A stretch of DNA of 64,000 bases from Qaidamihabitans albus (GTDB lineage: Bacteria > Actinomycetota > Actinomycetes > Mycobacteriales > Pseudonocardiaceae). Below, in pieces: positions 49,820 to 59,799 of the stretch. The translations under genes were made by a program, and so were the position numbers. Position 1 is the first letter of the stretch. Every line of letters starts with the position of its first letter. The DNA is taken from NCBI RefSeq assembly GCF_016464705.1, contig NZ_JAEHOB010000017.1, forward strand, positions 1,126 through 65,125. The letters run 5' to 3'. The notes beneath the pieces were generated by a model. The model was not told the origin of the DNA. It saw only the letters and a list, made by a program, of their open reading frames with translations, and ran no database searches.

Positions 49820-51142
49820 TCAGATGGCCTGGGGGAAGTCGAAGAACCGGTGCGGGTCGTAGGCGTTCTTGACCGCTGTCAGCCGGGGGTAGTTGCCCGC
49901 GTGGTACGCCACGGCCCAGTCGTCGAGTGCTGGGTCGGGGAAGTTGGGGTAGACGCGTCCTGACCCGTCGGCGTGGGCGGTCGCCCAGGAACGATCGACC
50001 CACGGGTCGGCCGCGCCGGCGATGTGCTCCAGCAGGAAGCGTTCGCCGCGGTGGGCGAACGCGGTGGCGTCCTCGGCGACCCTGTTGTAGGCCCCGCCCA
50101 TCGCGGTGAACGTGATCTGCCGACGGCCGATGGTCCTCGGGTCGCCGAGCTGGGTCAGCAGCGATGCGAGGGTGCGGCGGGCCATCGCGTGGGAGAAGAA
50201 CTCCGACCGGATCCGCAGCGCGCGTTCGGGTAGATCCCGCGGGTCGGCGAAGGTGTGCTTCAGGTGGTGGTAGGGCAGGCCGGTGCGCAACTCGACCGCA
50301 GGCGCCACGTCCGCCCGGTCGACGAACTCCTGCAGCAGTTCCCGCGTCGATTCCTCCCCGAGGGTCGAGGCGCCGAAAAGGGTGGCCCGCACAGGTGCGC
50401 CGGGCTCGGACACAAGGGTGAGGTTGACGGTGAGTTCGTCCGGGGCGTCCGGTGCCCAGGCTTGCCAGGCCGAGGCCAGTTCCTCGAGAGCGGTGTCCGA
50501 CCAGTGCGCCTCGATGCGGGTGGTCAGCGGCTCACCGACGGTGTCGAGCCGCAGCGACGTGACCACACCGAACTGGCCACCCCCCGCGCCGCGCAGACCC
50601 CAGAACAAGTCTGGGTCGTGGTCGTGGTCGCAATCCACGATGCTGCCGTCGGCGAGCACGACCTGTGCGCCGACGAGGCGATCGCAGGTCAGTCCGTGCT
50701 CGCGCCCGAGCAGGCCGATCCCGCCGCCGAGGGCGAGGCCGGTGATGCCGACGCCTGCCCCGCACCCGGCTGGCAGGGTCCGGCCGTGGCTGTGCAGCGC
50801 CGCGTACACCTGGCCAAGGCGGGCGCCGGCTCCGATCGTGGTGACCCGGTCATCCACCATGGAGATGCCATCAAGGCCGGACAGGTCGAGCACGATCCCA
50901 TCAGTCGACGACCGGCCCGCGAAGCAGTGCCCCCCGCCACGAGGGGTGATGCGCTCCCCGGTGGCCTTCGCGTAGGTCATGGCGCCCACGACGTCCGAAA
51001 CCGAGCGGCACAGAACCACGAGCCGGGGACGCACCTCGCGGTAGGCGGCGTTGACCGGGCGGCGGATCGCTTCGTAGCCCGGCGAGTCGGGGCCGAACAA
51101 CTCGCCATCGAGTGAGTTGCCGAACTCGGCCAGGTTGGACAC
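49820..51142 (-). CDS. BBE-type flavin oxidase (bicovalent FAD)
   Basis: A protein of 440 aa of the FAD-binding type 4/berberine-bridge class. PRGGGHCFAG provides the His, and LPAGCGAGVGITGL the Cys, that normally attach FAD by two covalent bonds. The substrate domain and the BBE C-terminal segment (YHAGNYPRLTAVKNAYDPHRFF) are present. It probably oxidises a sugar or a natural product with O2. GTG 51142 has no ribosome site; CATAGT ends 9 nt before it with a TTCAAG further up, so a leaderless transcript is plausible. Confidence 0.9.
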   Translation of the reverse strand: MSNLAEFGNSLDGELFGPDSPGYEAIRRPVNAAYREVRPRLVVLCRSVSDVVGAMTYAKATGERITPRGGGHCFAGRSSTDGIVLDLSGLDGISMVDDRVTTIGAGARLGQVYAALHSHGRTLPAGCGAGVGITGLALGGGIGLLGREHGLTCDRLVGAQVVLADGSIVDCDHDHDPDLFWGLRGAGGGQFGVVTSLRLDTVGEPLTTRIEAHWSDTALEELASAWQAWAPDAPDELTVNLTLVSEPGAPVRATLFGASTLGEESTRELLQEFVDRADVAPAVELRTGLPYHHLKHTFADPRDLPERALRIRSEFFSHAMARRTLASLLTQLGDPRTIGRRQITFTAMGGAYNRVAEDATAFAHRGERFLLEHIAGAADPWVDRSWATAHADGSGRVYPNFPDPALDDWAVAYHAGNYPRLTAVKNAYDPHRFFDFPQAI

Positions 51143-51195
51143 GAGTTCAAACTATGAGCAGCGTGCCGGGCGGGTCTTGAACAGATCGCGCACGG

Positions 51196-52029
51196 TCAGA
51201 CTCGTAGCGGCCGCCTGCCACGGGTAGCGAGGAAGGGCTTGTAAGAGGCGGAGTGCTCGTGGCCACAGGCGCACCGGTCGATGTCGCCACCGAGGAGCCG
51301 GCGCGGTGTGAGGCCGGTCAGGCGAAGGCATTCCCGGCTGAGGTGCGCTTGGTCGGCGTACCCCACGTCGACCGCCAGTCCCGCCATGCCGTCCGCGCCA
51401 CGCCGGCCCGTGGCCACGACGCCGGCCTGAGCCAGCGCGAGAAACCCCTGAAATCGCAACGTCCGGTGAAGGACCTTGGGACTCACCCCCACTGCGTGCA
51501 GGCAGCGGCGGCGCAGCTGACTCGCGGAGAGTGCCAGGTGGGTGGCCAGGGCGCCGATGTCGGCCGACTGCCAGGGCATCAGCGCCTTCACGGCTGCACC
51601 CACCAGCGGATCCACGTGGAGCGCACTTCGAAACGCCTGCAAGAGGTGAGCCTGCAGGAACATGAGCGCCCGCTCGGGCGTGGCGGCCAGGGCCATCGCC
51701 TCCACGAGACGGTCCGCCGAACTCCGCCACAGCTCCGCCAGGCCCAGACGCTGGTCCACCAGGTCGTCGAGCACCGTCGGGAGGGGCGGCGCGGCCCCCG
51801 GGTGGAAGCGCACACCCACGATGGTGGTGCCCGGCGGGATGACCTCGATCTGCGGACCGGTCAGCGGACCAACCAGCTGGGGACGGCCACCGATCGGAAA
51901 GTGGATCTCGACCCCGCCCGTGGGCAGGTGCCGTTGCACGTACGCCGCCGCACCGGTGCGCTGGATCCAGACCGTCCGCACCACCCCCGCCAAACGCGGC
52001 AACGGCGAACGCTCGACGTAAGAGTCCAT
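51196..52029 (-). CDS. AraC-family transcriptional regulator
   Basis: A protein of 277 aa from ATG 52029. The N-terminal sensor domain (DUF6597-like: YVQRHLPTGGVEIHFPIGG and VIPPGTTIVGVRFHPGAA) is followed by the twin HTH: ALATHLALSASQLRRRCLHAVG, then LAVDVGYADQAHLSRECLRLTGLTPRRLL. This type often controls an adjacent operon in response to small organic compounds. It lies 54 nt upstream of the BBE oxidase gene on the same strand and may control it. Confidence 0.9.
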   Translation of the reverse strand: MDSYVERSPLPRLAGVVRTVWIQRTGAAAYVQRHLPTGGVEIHFPIGGRPQLVGPLTGPQIEVIPPGTTIVGVRFHPGAAPPLPTVLDDLVDQRLGLAELWRSSADRLVEAMALAATPERALMFLQAHLLQAFRSALHVDPLVGAAVKALMPWQSADIGALATHLALSASQLRRRCLHAVGVSPKVLHRTLRFQGFLALAQAGVVATGRRGADGMAGLAVDVGYADQAHLSRECLRLTGLTPRRLLGGDIDRCACGHEHSASYKPFLATRGRRPLRV

Positions 52030-52118
52030 GACGGCATCCTCGCACCGAAGTTGCCCGGGCGGGCTCGAAAACAAGGCTGCCCGCTCTCGGCCCGCGCGGA
52101 GGAAACGAATGGCAGGCC

Positions 52119-52223
52119 GAACAGATCCGGGAGGTTCCCGGACTGTCCCGGAGCACCTACGGCTGGCCCAGGATGTACGTCGAGTTGCGGCTGGGTCTGG
52201 GCATCGAGGTCGACCCCTTCTGA
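52119..52223 (+). mobile_element. IS3-family orfB fragment
   Basis: About 34 codons resembling the early part of an IS3 transposase: REVPGLSRSTYGWPRMYVEL and RLGLGIEV, equivalent to the conserved S-R-x-T-Y-G-x-P-R-I-x-A-E-L block. There is no DDE triad. A stop follows at 52221. It is a dead remnant. Confidence 0.65.
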
Positions 52224-52364
52224 TCCAGCTGGCGGTGTCGGTCCACAGCCGCATGACCTCGCCGACGGACCAGCGCTCGTGAATGTATCGACCGCGTGCT
52301 TGGGTCCGGAGCGAGACCGCGAATAGACCGCGAACGGCCGGTATCGGCCGGACACCACCATGAG

Positions 52365-52403
52365 ATCGGCCCCTCACCGCGTTGTGCCTGGTGAGGGGCC
52401 GAT
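52365..52403. terminator. Perfect 14-bp hairpin
   Basis: ATCGGCCCCTCACC (52365-52378) pairs fully with 52390-52403 around an 11-nt loop. It is in gene-poor DNA between IS remnants, so it may be the terminator of a lost gene or part of an IS end. Confidence 0.65.
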
Positions 52404-52744
52404 TGGTGCCGGTCCTGGAGGGTGCCCCCGGCGGGAGTACCAAAGGATGGGAACAGGAATGACCAGCGGTTCTACACCGGCAGTCTCGTGATCGAGTCAT
52501 CCTTCGGGCTGTCCGCGTGTGAGTGATGCTCCGTTGGGAGCGGGGCTGCGTGTTCCCGTCCCCAACTATGGGATCGCCTCCCAGCACCGCCAACCCGGGC
52601 GACCTGCTGCGGACCGTCGTTGACGACATCATCGAGCGGCTCGTCGACAAGGGCTCGATGCGGTGCCCCGCGCTTCTCATCGATCAGGGTTGAATGCCGG
52701 AGCTGACTGAGGCCAACCAGGTTTCGTCAGCTTCGAGAACGATC
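52404..52744. other. Gene-poor stretch between IS remnants
   Basis: No recognisable gene. A 41-codon frame at 52568-52693 (MGSPPSTANPGDLLRTVVDD ...) has no convincing relative and may be transposase debris. I see no repeats or promoters of note. Confidence 0.35.
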
Positions 52745-53132
52745 ACGTGCCCCGCGATCAGGGTTGGCAGAGCCGTTCGAAGTCCTTGCCGGCGAGCAGC
52801 ACCTGGCCGTCGCGGAGGAGGTGGTGGTTGTGGTCGAGCAGGGCCGCGAGTACCTCGCGTTCGCCGATCTTCGGGTTGGCCAGGCACCACTGTGTGGTAG
52901 CCGGACTGTTTGGGCATGGCGGAGAACATGGCGCGCAGTTCGGGGTCGGCGTGGACGTGCCGGACCCAGCGTCGTTCGTTGTGGTAACCCAACAACGCCT
53001 GGGCTACGGCAGACAGACAAGCTCACTGTCGGTCAGCTCGGGACGGCGGCCTCTGCCGGTGCGGGGCGGCACCACGTGGTCATCGATCAACACGTAAAGT
53101 GCCGTCAGGAGGGTGTTCAGGTCGTTGCCCAC
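52745..53132 (-). mobile_element. IS982-type transposase remnant
   Basis: GTG 53132 begins LNTLLTALYVLIDDHVVPP and RRPELTDSELVCL, the start of IS982-family transposases. A missing base near 53000 shifts the frame to AQALLGYHNERRWVRHVHAD and MPKQSGYHT. Near 52880 it jumps again to ANPKIGEREVLAALLDHN and GQVLLAGKDFE, skipping the first catalytic Asp region. The C-terminal third is absent. Upstream a 12-bp inverted repeat (53108-53119 with 53143-53154) brackets the start codon. Confidence 0.75.
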
Positions 53133-53208
53133 AACTCGATCTTGAACACCCTCCGTCCGCGTCCACAGCCAGGGGCTACTTCACCCGAGCTTCACGCGAT
53201 CAACCGTC

Positions 53209-53236
53209 CAGGCGACCTGACTAGCCCGGTCGCCTG
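53209..53236. terminator. Small GC-rich hairpin
   Basis: CAGGCGACC (53209-53217) pairs with GGTCGCCTG (53228-53236) around a 10-nt loop, about 93 nt past the stop of the minus-strand gene ending at 53330. Confidence 0.5.
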
Positions 53237-53329
53237 CCCCAGTAACGAGTCTCTACCGAACCCAGCGCGGTTCAGGCAGTTTCGAGTGTGCGCCCTCTGC
53301 GCCTGGCGGCATGGGGGCGCGTGGCGCTG

Positions 53330-54424
53330 TCAGGTCAAGTCGACCGGCAGCACCGGCTTGGTGAGCAGTTGCCGCACTCGCGCCGGTCGGTCCGGATGGT
53401 CGAGCCACGACTGCAGCAGCCGCCATCCGTGGAAGTAGCCCAGGACGTAGACGCCCATGCTGGGCGAGCGCAGGGAGCCGAGTGCCCACGCCGTCTCGTC
53501 CTCGGTGAGCAGCGCCCAGTGCGTCAGGTAGTCGGCGATCTCCGAGTCGGGTCGTCCCTCGGCCGCGAGGACGGCGGCGTTGCCCCAGACGCCCCACAGC
53601 ATGTTGCGGGCGTTGTGGATGGCGGCGAAGTCGCTGCCGTCCGGGCCGATCCCGAGCGGGGCGAGGACCTTATCCGTGAGCCACCGTTGCGCCTCGTCGG
53701 CGGGGAAGACGACCTCTTGAGCGAGCAACCCAAGCCCTTCACTGATGACGAACTGCGGCGAAATCATGAAGCGGACCCCGTGCTCCGGCTGATCGGCCAG
53801 GTGGGCGGCCTTCAGCAGCGACTCGGCGATGTGCCCGGGAAACCCTTCGTGCGCTACGACATAGAGCAGGTCGGCCCCGTTGAACGGCAGGCTGTCGTTG
53901 AGGTAGATCGTGCCGTGGTCCTCGCCCGCGAAGTGCCCGCGGTGCGGCCCGGTATCTAGTCGGACGTCGAGATGCAGCTCGTCGGGCAGCGTGATGATCG
54001 TGCGGGTGCGGGCCACGGTCTCGGCAATGGCGTGCCTGGCCAGCTCCGGAAGGCGAGCAGCCGGCACGATATGGGCCTGCTGCCACGCGTGCAGACGCTC
54101 GGCTAGCGACCCGGGCCCAGCGGGAAGCGCGGCGTCGAGCTGGGCGTGGGCGGCCTCGAATCGGTCCTCGGGCTCACGATCGATCGGCACGCCAAGGCAC
54201 TGCCGGGCGTGTTCAAGGAACGGAACGCCAGAGCCATCCAGGTGGAGGGCGATCGCGCGCATCGCAGTGAGTTGCGCGGTCAGGCACGCGGCGCGGTGTC
54301 CGTCGAGCGGGATGTCGCGCTGCAGCGCGTCGCAGTCCTCGACCAGCCGTGTCGGTGGGGCGGGCTCCTCGGCGGCGACCTCGGCCCGCCATGCGTCCGG
54401 ACCGTGGTAGATGAGCGTGCTCAT
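53330..54424 (-). CDS. DUF885-like putative metalloprotease, probably 5'-truncated
   Basis: A frame of 364 aa with the zinc-binding motif VVAHEGFPGHIAES (HExxxH) near residue 190 and a distal EGLGLLAQE helix that supplies a third acidic ligand, as in DUF885/M32-like proteins. The body looks intact to the stop. The beginning (STLIYHGPDAWRAEV) enters the family directly at the YHGP motif, so 20-30 residues are probably missing. ATG 54424 sits exactly where the adjacent ISAzo13 remnant ends (54425), with no ribosome site. It may be translated from this chance start or be silent. Confidence 0.7.
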   Translation of the reverse strand: MSTLIYHGPDAWRAEVAAEEPAPPTRLVEDCDALQRDIPLDGHRAACLTAQLTAMRAIALHLDGSGVPFLEHARQCLGVPIDREPEDRFEAAHAQLDAALPAGPGSLAERLHAWQQAHIVPAARLPELARHAIAETVARTRTIITLPDELHLDVRLDTGPHRGHFAGEDHGTIYLNDSLPFNGADLLYVVAHEGFPGHIAESLLKAAHLADQPEHGVRFMISPQFVISEGLGLLAQEVVFPADEAQRWLTDKVLAPLGIGPDGSDFAAIHNARNMLWGVWGNAAVLAAEGRPDSEIADYLTHWALLTEDETAWALGSLRSPSMGVYVLGYFHGWRLLQSWLDHPDRPARVRQLLTKPVLPVDLT

Positions 54425-55296
54425 ACCGCTCGCGGTAGCCGTTGGAGCCGCCCGCGTCGGCGGTGATCAGCAGGCGTTGGGCCTGAGGGTGGGTGCTGCG
54501 GCCGGCCGTCTTCCACCAGCGGGGGATCGATTCGACGGCGAACGCGGCGGTGTCGTGGTCGGTGCCGACGTTGACCCAGCCGGTGTTGGCGGTCAGGTCG
54601 TAGATCCCGTAGGGCACGGCCTTGCCCAGGGGCTTGTCGGGGAAGTCGTGGGTGTCGACCTTGACCGGGTCGCCGCCGGGTCGCCATTCGCGGCCCGCGT
54701 TGGCGTACTGCCCGACCAGTTCCTTCTTCTTGGTGTCCACGCTGATCACCGGTTGCCCGGCGGCCTGGTGGTCCTTGACCTGTTCGTTGAGGTAACGGAA
54801 CTGCGCGTCCCGGTCGGGATTCTGCTTTCCCTCCAGGGTTTTGACGTTGCTTTGCAGGCTGAAGCCCTCTTCCCGCAGCAGGTCCGCGACGGTGTCGGCG
54901 GAGATCCGGTGGCCTTGGGCGGTGAGTTCGGCGGCGAGTTTGCGGGTCGACTTCGTCGTCCACCGCAGCGGCGACATCGGATCACCGCACACGTCCGGTT
55001 CGACCAGTGCCAGCAATGCCGGGCGCAGCGCCGTGTCGAGGTCGGCGGCGCGTTTGCGGCCCCCGCCGGGCCGGCGCACCCGTCCGAGCGGGGCCTCGCC
55101 GGACTCCAGCTCCGTGACCCCAGGGACACCGTGGCTTCACGGACACCCGCGGCGCGGGCGACGAGCCTGATCCCGCCGTGCCCAACGCTCTGGCTTCCGT
55201 GGCCAGCAGCAGCCGCCGCTGACGCTCGTTCAGGTGCGGCATCAGCACCTCGAACTTCGCCGCCAGCGCCGTCCCCGTGTCCTCGACCAGGCTCAT
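54425..55296 (-). mobile_element. ISAzo13-family transposase remnant
   Basis: ATG 55296 begins MSLVEDTGTALAAKFEVLMP with LNERQRRLLLATEARALG, the usual start of this family. Two single-base losses (near 55180 and 55123) break the frame before RRPGGGRKRA. The rest is readable: SPLRWTTKSTRKLAAELTAQ, VISVDTKKKELVGQY, DHDTAAFAVESIPRWWKT and ITADAGGSNGYR. There it stops abruptly against the DUF885-like gene, lacking the last third. It cannot move on its own. Confidence 0.85.
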
Positions 55297-55552
55297 ACCA
55301 CAAGCATGACAGCCCAAGATCGAAATCTACGGGTTATTTCTCTGCGAGTCCTTAGGACTGTCCTTGACCCATTGGTTCTGTTTGAACGGGCTCTCCGTCC
55401 GCGCGGGCGCGTCCGCGAGCGGCTGCAACTACGCTGAGACCGCAGCCGGGAGCTGGTATGCCCACCGCTCCCTTCCCTGCTGGACCCACCACGAACCACC
55501 GGCCTCCGCCGTGCCCCGCCCGGGGGCCTGCCTGAGCGCCGATCATTCTCGA
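55297..55552. other. Spacer between IS remnant and biotin regulator
   Basis: 256 nt with no gene-like frame. It probably contains the former left end of the ISAzo13 element, but I could not locate its terminal repeat. Confidence 0.35.
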
Positions 55553-56110
55553 TCAGTAGGCGTTGATCCTCGACCGGAGGCCGTCGAGCACCAACTCAAG
55601 CCCACGCTCGAAGTCAGCCGGCCCGCCCGGCGGCCGATCGATCGCGCCGGCACTCGCGGCTTGCAGTGCGGTCTGTTCCTCCACCGTGCGGCCGAAGACA
55701 AGGTGCAGGAGGACGCGGGTGCCTACGTCGACCAGGTCGTCGGGCAAGCCGCCGTCCCGCAAAGCCGCGTGCAACTGGTTGGCTGGCTCGCTCACGCCGA
55801 GGCGGAACGTGTATGCCGTGGCGACCACCTCGGCGCCGTCCCGGTAGGCGAGCATCGCGTCCCGAAGTTCGGCGCAGACCTCGACCACGCGCCGGTCCCA
55901 CGCCCGAGCCCGGCGGGGGCGTCGGCCCCGGGTCAGGATCTCGTCGGCGACCGCGGCCAGCAGGGTCTGCTTGTTCGGCACGTGGTGGTAGAGCGCGCTC
56001 GGTTGCACCCCAAGTTCGGCGGCGAGCCGGCGCATCGTCAGCGACTCCAGCCCGTACTCGTCGAGGACCTCGATCGCGCGGTCCACGACGTCGACCCGGC
56101 GATAACGCAT
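55553..56110 (-). CDS. bioQ: BioQ-like TetR-family repressor of biotin genes
   Basis: A protein of 185 aa from ATG 56110 (a longer frame begins at 56134, without support). The HTH is [39 protein letters not shown], then [14 protein letters not shown]; the TetR C-terminal class-1 domain follows. In mycobacteria and corynebacteria a TetR protein called BioQ represses biotin genes by binding TGAAC-N3-GTTCA. This gene is divergent from bioB and two such sites lie between them (56152-56179), so the assignment is well supported by context, though not by a diagnostic residue. Confidence 0.8.
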   Translation of the reverse strand: MRYRRVDVVDRAIEVLDEYGLESLTMRRLAAELGVQPSALYHHVPNKQTLLAAVADEILTRGRRPRRARAWDRRVVEVCAELRDAMLAYRDGAEVVATAYTFRLGVSEPANQLHAALRDGGLPDDLVDVGTRVLLHLVFGRTVEEQTALQAASAGAIDRPPGGPADFERGLELVLDGLRSRINAY

Positions 56111-56123
56111 GCAGGTCCTTCCG

Positions 56124-56179
56124 TTGACGATCAACCCCGACCAGTCTAACCTGAACAGCGTTCAGGTGAACGCTCTTCA
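56124..56179 (+). promoter_or_regulatory. bioB promoter with twin BioQ-type operators
   Basis: TTGACG (56124-56129), 17-nt spacer, TAACCT (56147-56152). Two operator-like palindromes follow at once: TGAAC-AGC-GTTCA (56152-56164, perfect) and TGAAC-GCT-CTTCA (56167-56179, one mismatch). They cover the start site and sit 42-70 nt upstream of the regulator gene's start codon, so a bound BioQ dimer pair would block both directions. Confidence 0.8.
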
Positions 56180-56210
56180 GGTAGGTAATCTGGTTGAAGC
56201 CGGAGAAGCG

Positions 56211-57284
56211 ATGAGTGCCACTTTCCAGCAACTCGCCGATGCGATCCTCGCCGGGAGCCCGGCCGGGCCCGAAGACGCTCTCGCGGTGCTGCGGGCCGAC
56301 GACGCTGAGCTGATGTCCGTCGTAGCCGCCGCGGGTCGGCTGCGCCGCGCGCACTTCGGCAACACGGTGAAGGTGAACTACCTGGTGAACCTCAAGTCCG
56401 GTCTCTGCCCGGAGAACTGCCGCTACTGTTCGCAGGCTCTTGGCTCCAACGCCCCCATCCTCAAGTACTCGTGGCTGTCCAAGGATGAGACCCTCAAGCA
56501 GGCCGGTGCCGGGCTGGAGGGCGGAGCGAGCCGAGTGTGCCTGGTCGCCTCTGGCCGCGGACCATCCACTCGGGACATCGACAAAGTCACCGAGATGGCC
56601 GTGGCGCTCAAGCAGACCTACCCCGAGGTCGAGATCTGCGCCTGCCTGGGCCTGCTTCAGGATGGTCAAGCCGAGCGCCTCAAGGACGCTGGCGTCCACG
56701 CCTACAGCCACAACATCAACACTGCCGAGAGTCACCACGAGAACATCGTCCAGACCCACACCTACGCCGACCGGTTAAACACCTTGGAGAAGGCAACGGG
56801 TGCCGGGCTTTCCCCCTGCTCCGGACTGATCGCCGGCCTCGGCGAGACCGACGAGCAACTCGTCGAGGCGTTGTTCGCGCTGAGAAAGCTGGGCAGCGAA
56901 TCGATCCCGGTCAACTTCCTGATTCCCTTCGACGGCACACCGTTGGCCAACACCTGGGAGCTCACCCCGTCTCGCTGCGTGAAGATCCTGGCCATGGCGC
57001 GCTTCGTCTGCCCGGACAAGGAGATCCGGGTCGCCGGCGGCCGCGAGATCCACCTGCGTTCGCTGCAATCGATCGCGCTGCACGTGGCCAACTCGATCTT
57101 CCTCGGCGACTACCTCACCTCGCAGGGCCAGGACGCCAAGGCGGATCTGGAGATGATCCGGGACAACGGCTTCGTCGTCCTGGGCGCCGAGGGAGACCTC
57201 AGTCCACAGGCCGCACAGCTCGAACCGACCGATCCCACGATCCGACGCCGTGGGGCGGGCACCGACCTCCTCCCCAACGCCTGA
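56211..57284 (+). CDS. bioB: Biotin synthase
   Basis: A protein of 357 aa from ATG 56211 (CGGAGAAG just before; an open frame from 56109 would run through the operators). Radical SAM motif [11 protein letters not shown]; then [66 protein letters not shown] and [14 protein letters not shown] (with the Arg ligand of the 2Fe-2S cluster). It inserts sulfur into dethiobiotin. It is complete and heads the operon bioB-bioA-bioF-bioD, with 3 nt to bioA. Confidence 0.97.
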   Translation: MSATFQQLADAILAGSPAGPEDALAVLRADDAELMSVVAAAGRLRRAHFGNTVKVNYLVNLKSGLCPENCRYCSQALGSNAPILKYSWLSKDETLKQAGAGLEGGASRVCLVASGRGPSTRDIDKVTEMAVALKQTYPEVEICACLGLLQDGQAERLKDAGVHAYSHNINTAESHHENIVQTHTYADRLNTLEKATGAGLSPCSGLIAGLGETDEQLVEALFALRKLGSESIPVNFLIPFDGTPLANTWELTPSRCVKILAMARFVCPDKEIRVAGGREIHLRSLQSIALHVANSIFLGDYLTSQGQDAKADLEMIRDNGFVVLGAEGDLSPQAAQLEPTDPTIRRRGAGTDLLPNA

Positions 57285-57287
57285 CCG

Positions 57288-58550
57288 ATGATGACCCCAC
57301 AAACACTGCTCGCGTTCGACCGCGAACACCTGTGGCACCCGTACACCTCGATGACCGCCCCGTCACCGACGCATCTGGTCACCGACGCCTCTGGCAGCCG
57401 AATCACCCTCGACGGCGTCGGCGAGGTGGTCGACGGGATGGCATCGTGGTGGTCAGCGATCCATGGCTATCGGCACCCCGCGCTCGACGCGGCGATACGC
57501 CGCCAGCTGGAACAGATGTCGCATGTGATGTTCGGCGGTCTTACCCATGAGCCAGCGATTGAACTGGCCCGACGCCTGATCGACCTCACCCCCGCCGGTC
57601 TTGACCGGGTCTTCCTCGCCGACTCGGGGTCGGTGAGCGTCGAGGTCGCCATGAAGATGGCGCTGCAATACCAGCGTGGTACCGGCCGTCCGGAGCGAAC
57701 CCGGTTCCTCACCATCCGCGGCGGCTACCACGGCGACACCTTCCACTGCATGAGCGTGTGCGATCCGGACAGCGGCATGCACACGATGTGGTCCGACGTA
57801 CTGCCCAAGCACGTATTCGGCGAACGTCCCCCACGACTCGGCGACGATATCGACGCCTGGGCCGCGGGCTTCCGCGCACTCGCCGCCCAACACGCAGACC
57901 GGTTAGCTGGGCTGATCGTGGAGCCGCTGCTGCAAAACACCGGCGGCATGCACCCCTACCCTGCCGCCTGTCTGACGGTTTTCCGGGAGGTCGCCGACGA
58001 GCACGGGCTGGTTCTGGTCTTCGACGAGATCGCCACTGGCTTCGGCCGCACCGGGACCCTCTTTGCCGCCGAGGCCGCCGGAGTGACCCCGGACGTGATG
58101 TGCGTCGGCAAAGCACTCACCGGCGGCTACCTGTCGCTGGCCGCCACGCTGTGTACCACGGAGGTGGCCGAGGGCGTGTCCGCCAGCGACTCCGGCGCGC
58201 TCATGCACGGCCCCACCTTCATGGGCAACCCACTCGCCTGCGCAGTGGCCTCGGCCAGCCTGGATCTGCTGGCCACCGGTAGCTGGGCGAGGGACGTGCG
58301 ACGGATCAACACCGGCTTGCAAGCCCTGCACGAGATCGACACCGTCGACGTACGCGTCGTCGGCGCCGTCGGCGTGGTGCAGCTCGACCACCCGGTCGAC
58401 GTGGTCAAGGCCACCAAGGCGGCGCTGGCTCAGGGGGTGTGGCTACGTCCCTTCCGCAACCTGATCTACACCATGCCGCCGTACGTGTGCACCGACGAGG
58501 ACATCGCCACCATCTGTGCCGGCATCGCCGCCGCAGCGGAGGCCGGATGA
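57288..58550 (+). CDS. bioA: Adenosylmethionine-8-amino-7-oxononanoate aminotransferase
   Basis: A class III aminotransferase of 420 aa. BioA hallmarks: LWHPYTSM near the N-terminus, [39 protein letters not shown], and the PLP Lys in [14 protein letters not shown], followed by [15 protein letters not shown]. It converts KAPA to DAPA with SAM as amino donor. The stop overlaps the bioF start (ATGA). It is intact. Confidence 0.97.
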   Translation: MMTPQTLLAFDREHLWHPYTSMTAPSPTHLVTDASGSRITLDGVGEVVDGMASWWSAIHGYRHPALDAAIRRQLEQMSHVMFGGLTHEPAIELARRLIDLTPAGLDRVFLADSGSVSVEVAMKMALQYQRGTGRPERTRFLTIRGGYHGDTFHCMSVCDPDSGMHTMWSDVLPKHVFGERPPRLGDDIDAWAAGFRALAAQHADRLAGLIVEPLLQNTGGMHPYPAACLTVFREVADEHGLVLVFDEIATGFGRTGTLFAAEAAGVTPDVMCVGKALTGGYLSLAATLCTTEVAEGVSASDSGALMHGPTFMGNPLACAVASASLDLLATGSWARDVRRINTGLQALHEIDTVDVRVVGAVGVVQLDHPVDVVKATKAALAQGVWLRPFRNLIYTMPPYVCTDEDIATICAGIAAAAEAG

Positions 58551-59687
58551 GCACCTGGGCCAAGTGGTTCGCAGAGCAGCGGACCGTGCGCGAGGACGCC
58601 GGCTTGCAACGCATGTTGCGTCCGCGGACGTCCAACGAGGACATCATCGACCTCGCCAGCAACGACTACCTAGGGCTGAGCAGCCATCCCGGAGGTACGA
58701 CGAGCAGCCGCCGACGCCGCCCTCGCCTGGGGCGCCGGGGCGGGTGCCTCTCGACTGGTGACCGGTACCACCACCCTGCACACCGACTTGGAGCGCGAAC
58801 TCGCCGAGTTCACCGGCCGCGAGGCGGCGCTGGTCTTCTCGACCGGATACCACTCCAATCTCTCTGCCGTGACGACGCTGGCAGACAAGCAGTCGCTGAT
58901 CATCTCCGACGCGCACGTACACGCCTCGCTGATCGACGCCGCGCGACTGTCTCGCTCAGTGATCGAAGTCGTCCCCCACAACGACGTGGCCGCAGTCCGG
59001 GCGGCGTTGGCCGCGGCCGCTGGCCGACGGGCGATCGTGCTGACCGAGTCGATCTTCTCGGTGCTCGGCGACTCCGCCCCACTCACGGACCTGGCTGCAG
59101 CCTGCGCCGAACACGACGCGCTTCTCATCGTCGACGAGGCACACGGGCTCGGTGTGGTCGGCAGCGGCGGACAGGGATTGGTGCACGCCCACGGCCTGTC
59201 CGACCACCCGCACGTAGTGATGACCATGACGCTGTCGAAATCACTTGGTGCGATGGGAGGTGCGGTACTCGGCTCGGCTGCGCTCATCGATCACCTCATC
59301 AATTGCGCCCGCCCGTTCATCTTCAACACCGGGCTGGCACCGGCTCCCACCGCAGGTGCGCTGACCGCACTCCGTCGGTTGCGCCAGCACCCCGATCTCC
59401 CGTCGCGGATCCATCAACGTGGCAGTGAACTGGCCGACCGATTCGGCGTGCAGCGGTCGGCGGGCGCCGTGCTCTCGGTGCCTATGGCGTCGGCGCAGGC
59501 CGCCCTCGCCACACATGGCATGGCACTCGCGGCCGGCGTCCGAGTGGGCTGCTTTCGGCCGCCCTCGGTGCCAGACGGGATCTCCCGACTCCGCATCACC
59601 CTCCACGCCGGCCTCAACGACGACCACTGGGTGCAGGCAGTCGACGTGCTGGCCAACGTGATCGGCAATCACCGGCGAACACCGTGA
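58547..59687 (+). pseudogene. bioF: 8-amino-7-oxononanoate synthase with a single-base frameshift
   Basis: ATG 58547 begins normally (WAKWFAEQRTVREDAGLQR, then IDLASNDYLGLSSHP). At 58691-58692 an extra G in CCCGGAGG shifts the frame, and the true reading resumes as EVRRAAADAALAWGAGAGAS and RLVTGTTTLHTDLE. The remainder is well conserved, including STGYHSNLSAV, VDEAHGLGVVG and the PLP Lys in VMTMTLSKSLGAMGG. If the extra base is real, the strain makes only a truncated BioF. A base-calling error is the alternative. No slippery site or stimulator that would suggest programmed frameshifting is visible. Confidence 0.9.
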
Positions 59688-59752
59688 TCATCATTGTCGG
59701 CGGCACCGACACCTGTGTCGGTAAACCGTGACCACTGCGGCGCTCGCAGTCC
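59684..59752 (+). pseudogene. bioD: Dethiobiotin synthetase, N-terminal stub
   Basis: GTG 59684 overlaps the bioF stop (GTGA). It encodes VIIIVGGTDTCVGK, the start of BioD's P-loop (GTDTGVGKT). One A is missing after the Lys, and VTTAALAVR continues in another frame. After about 23 residues the match ends and unrelated DNA follows, so most of the gene (about 200 codons) is deleted. Confidence 0.8.
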
Positions 59753-59799
59753 GCCCGAGGTCGAGGTCGATGCCCATCAGAATCGGCCGGTGTCCCCTG

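Noticed and set aside
58660-58720. Programmed ribosomal frameshift in bioF
   Set aside because: No slippery heptamer, internal Shine-Dalgarno or downstream structure suggests it, and neighbouring genes carry similar simple indels.
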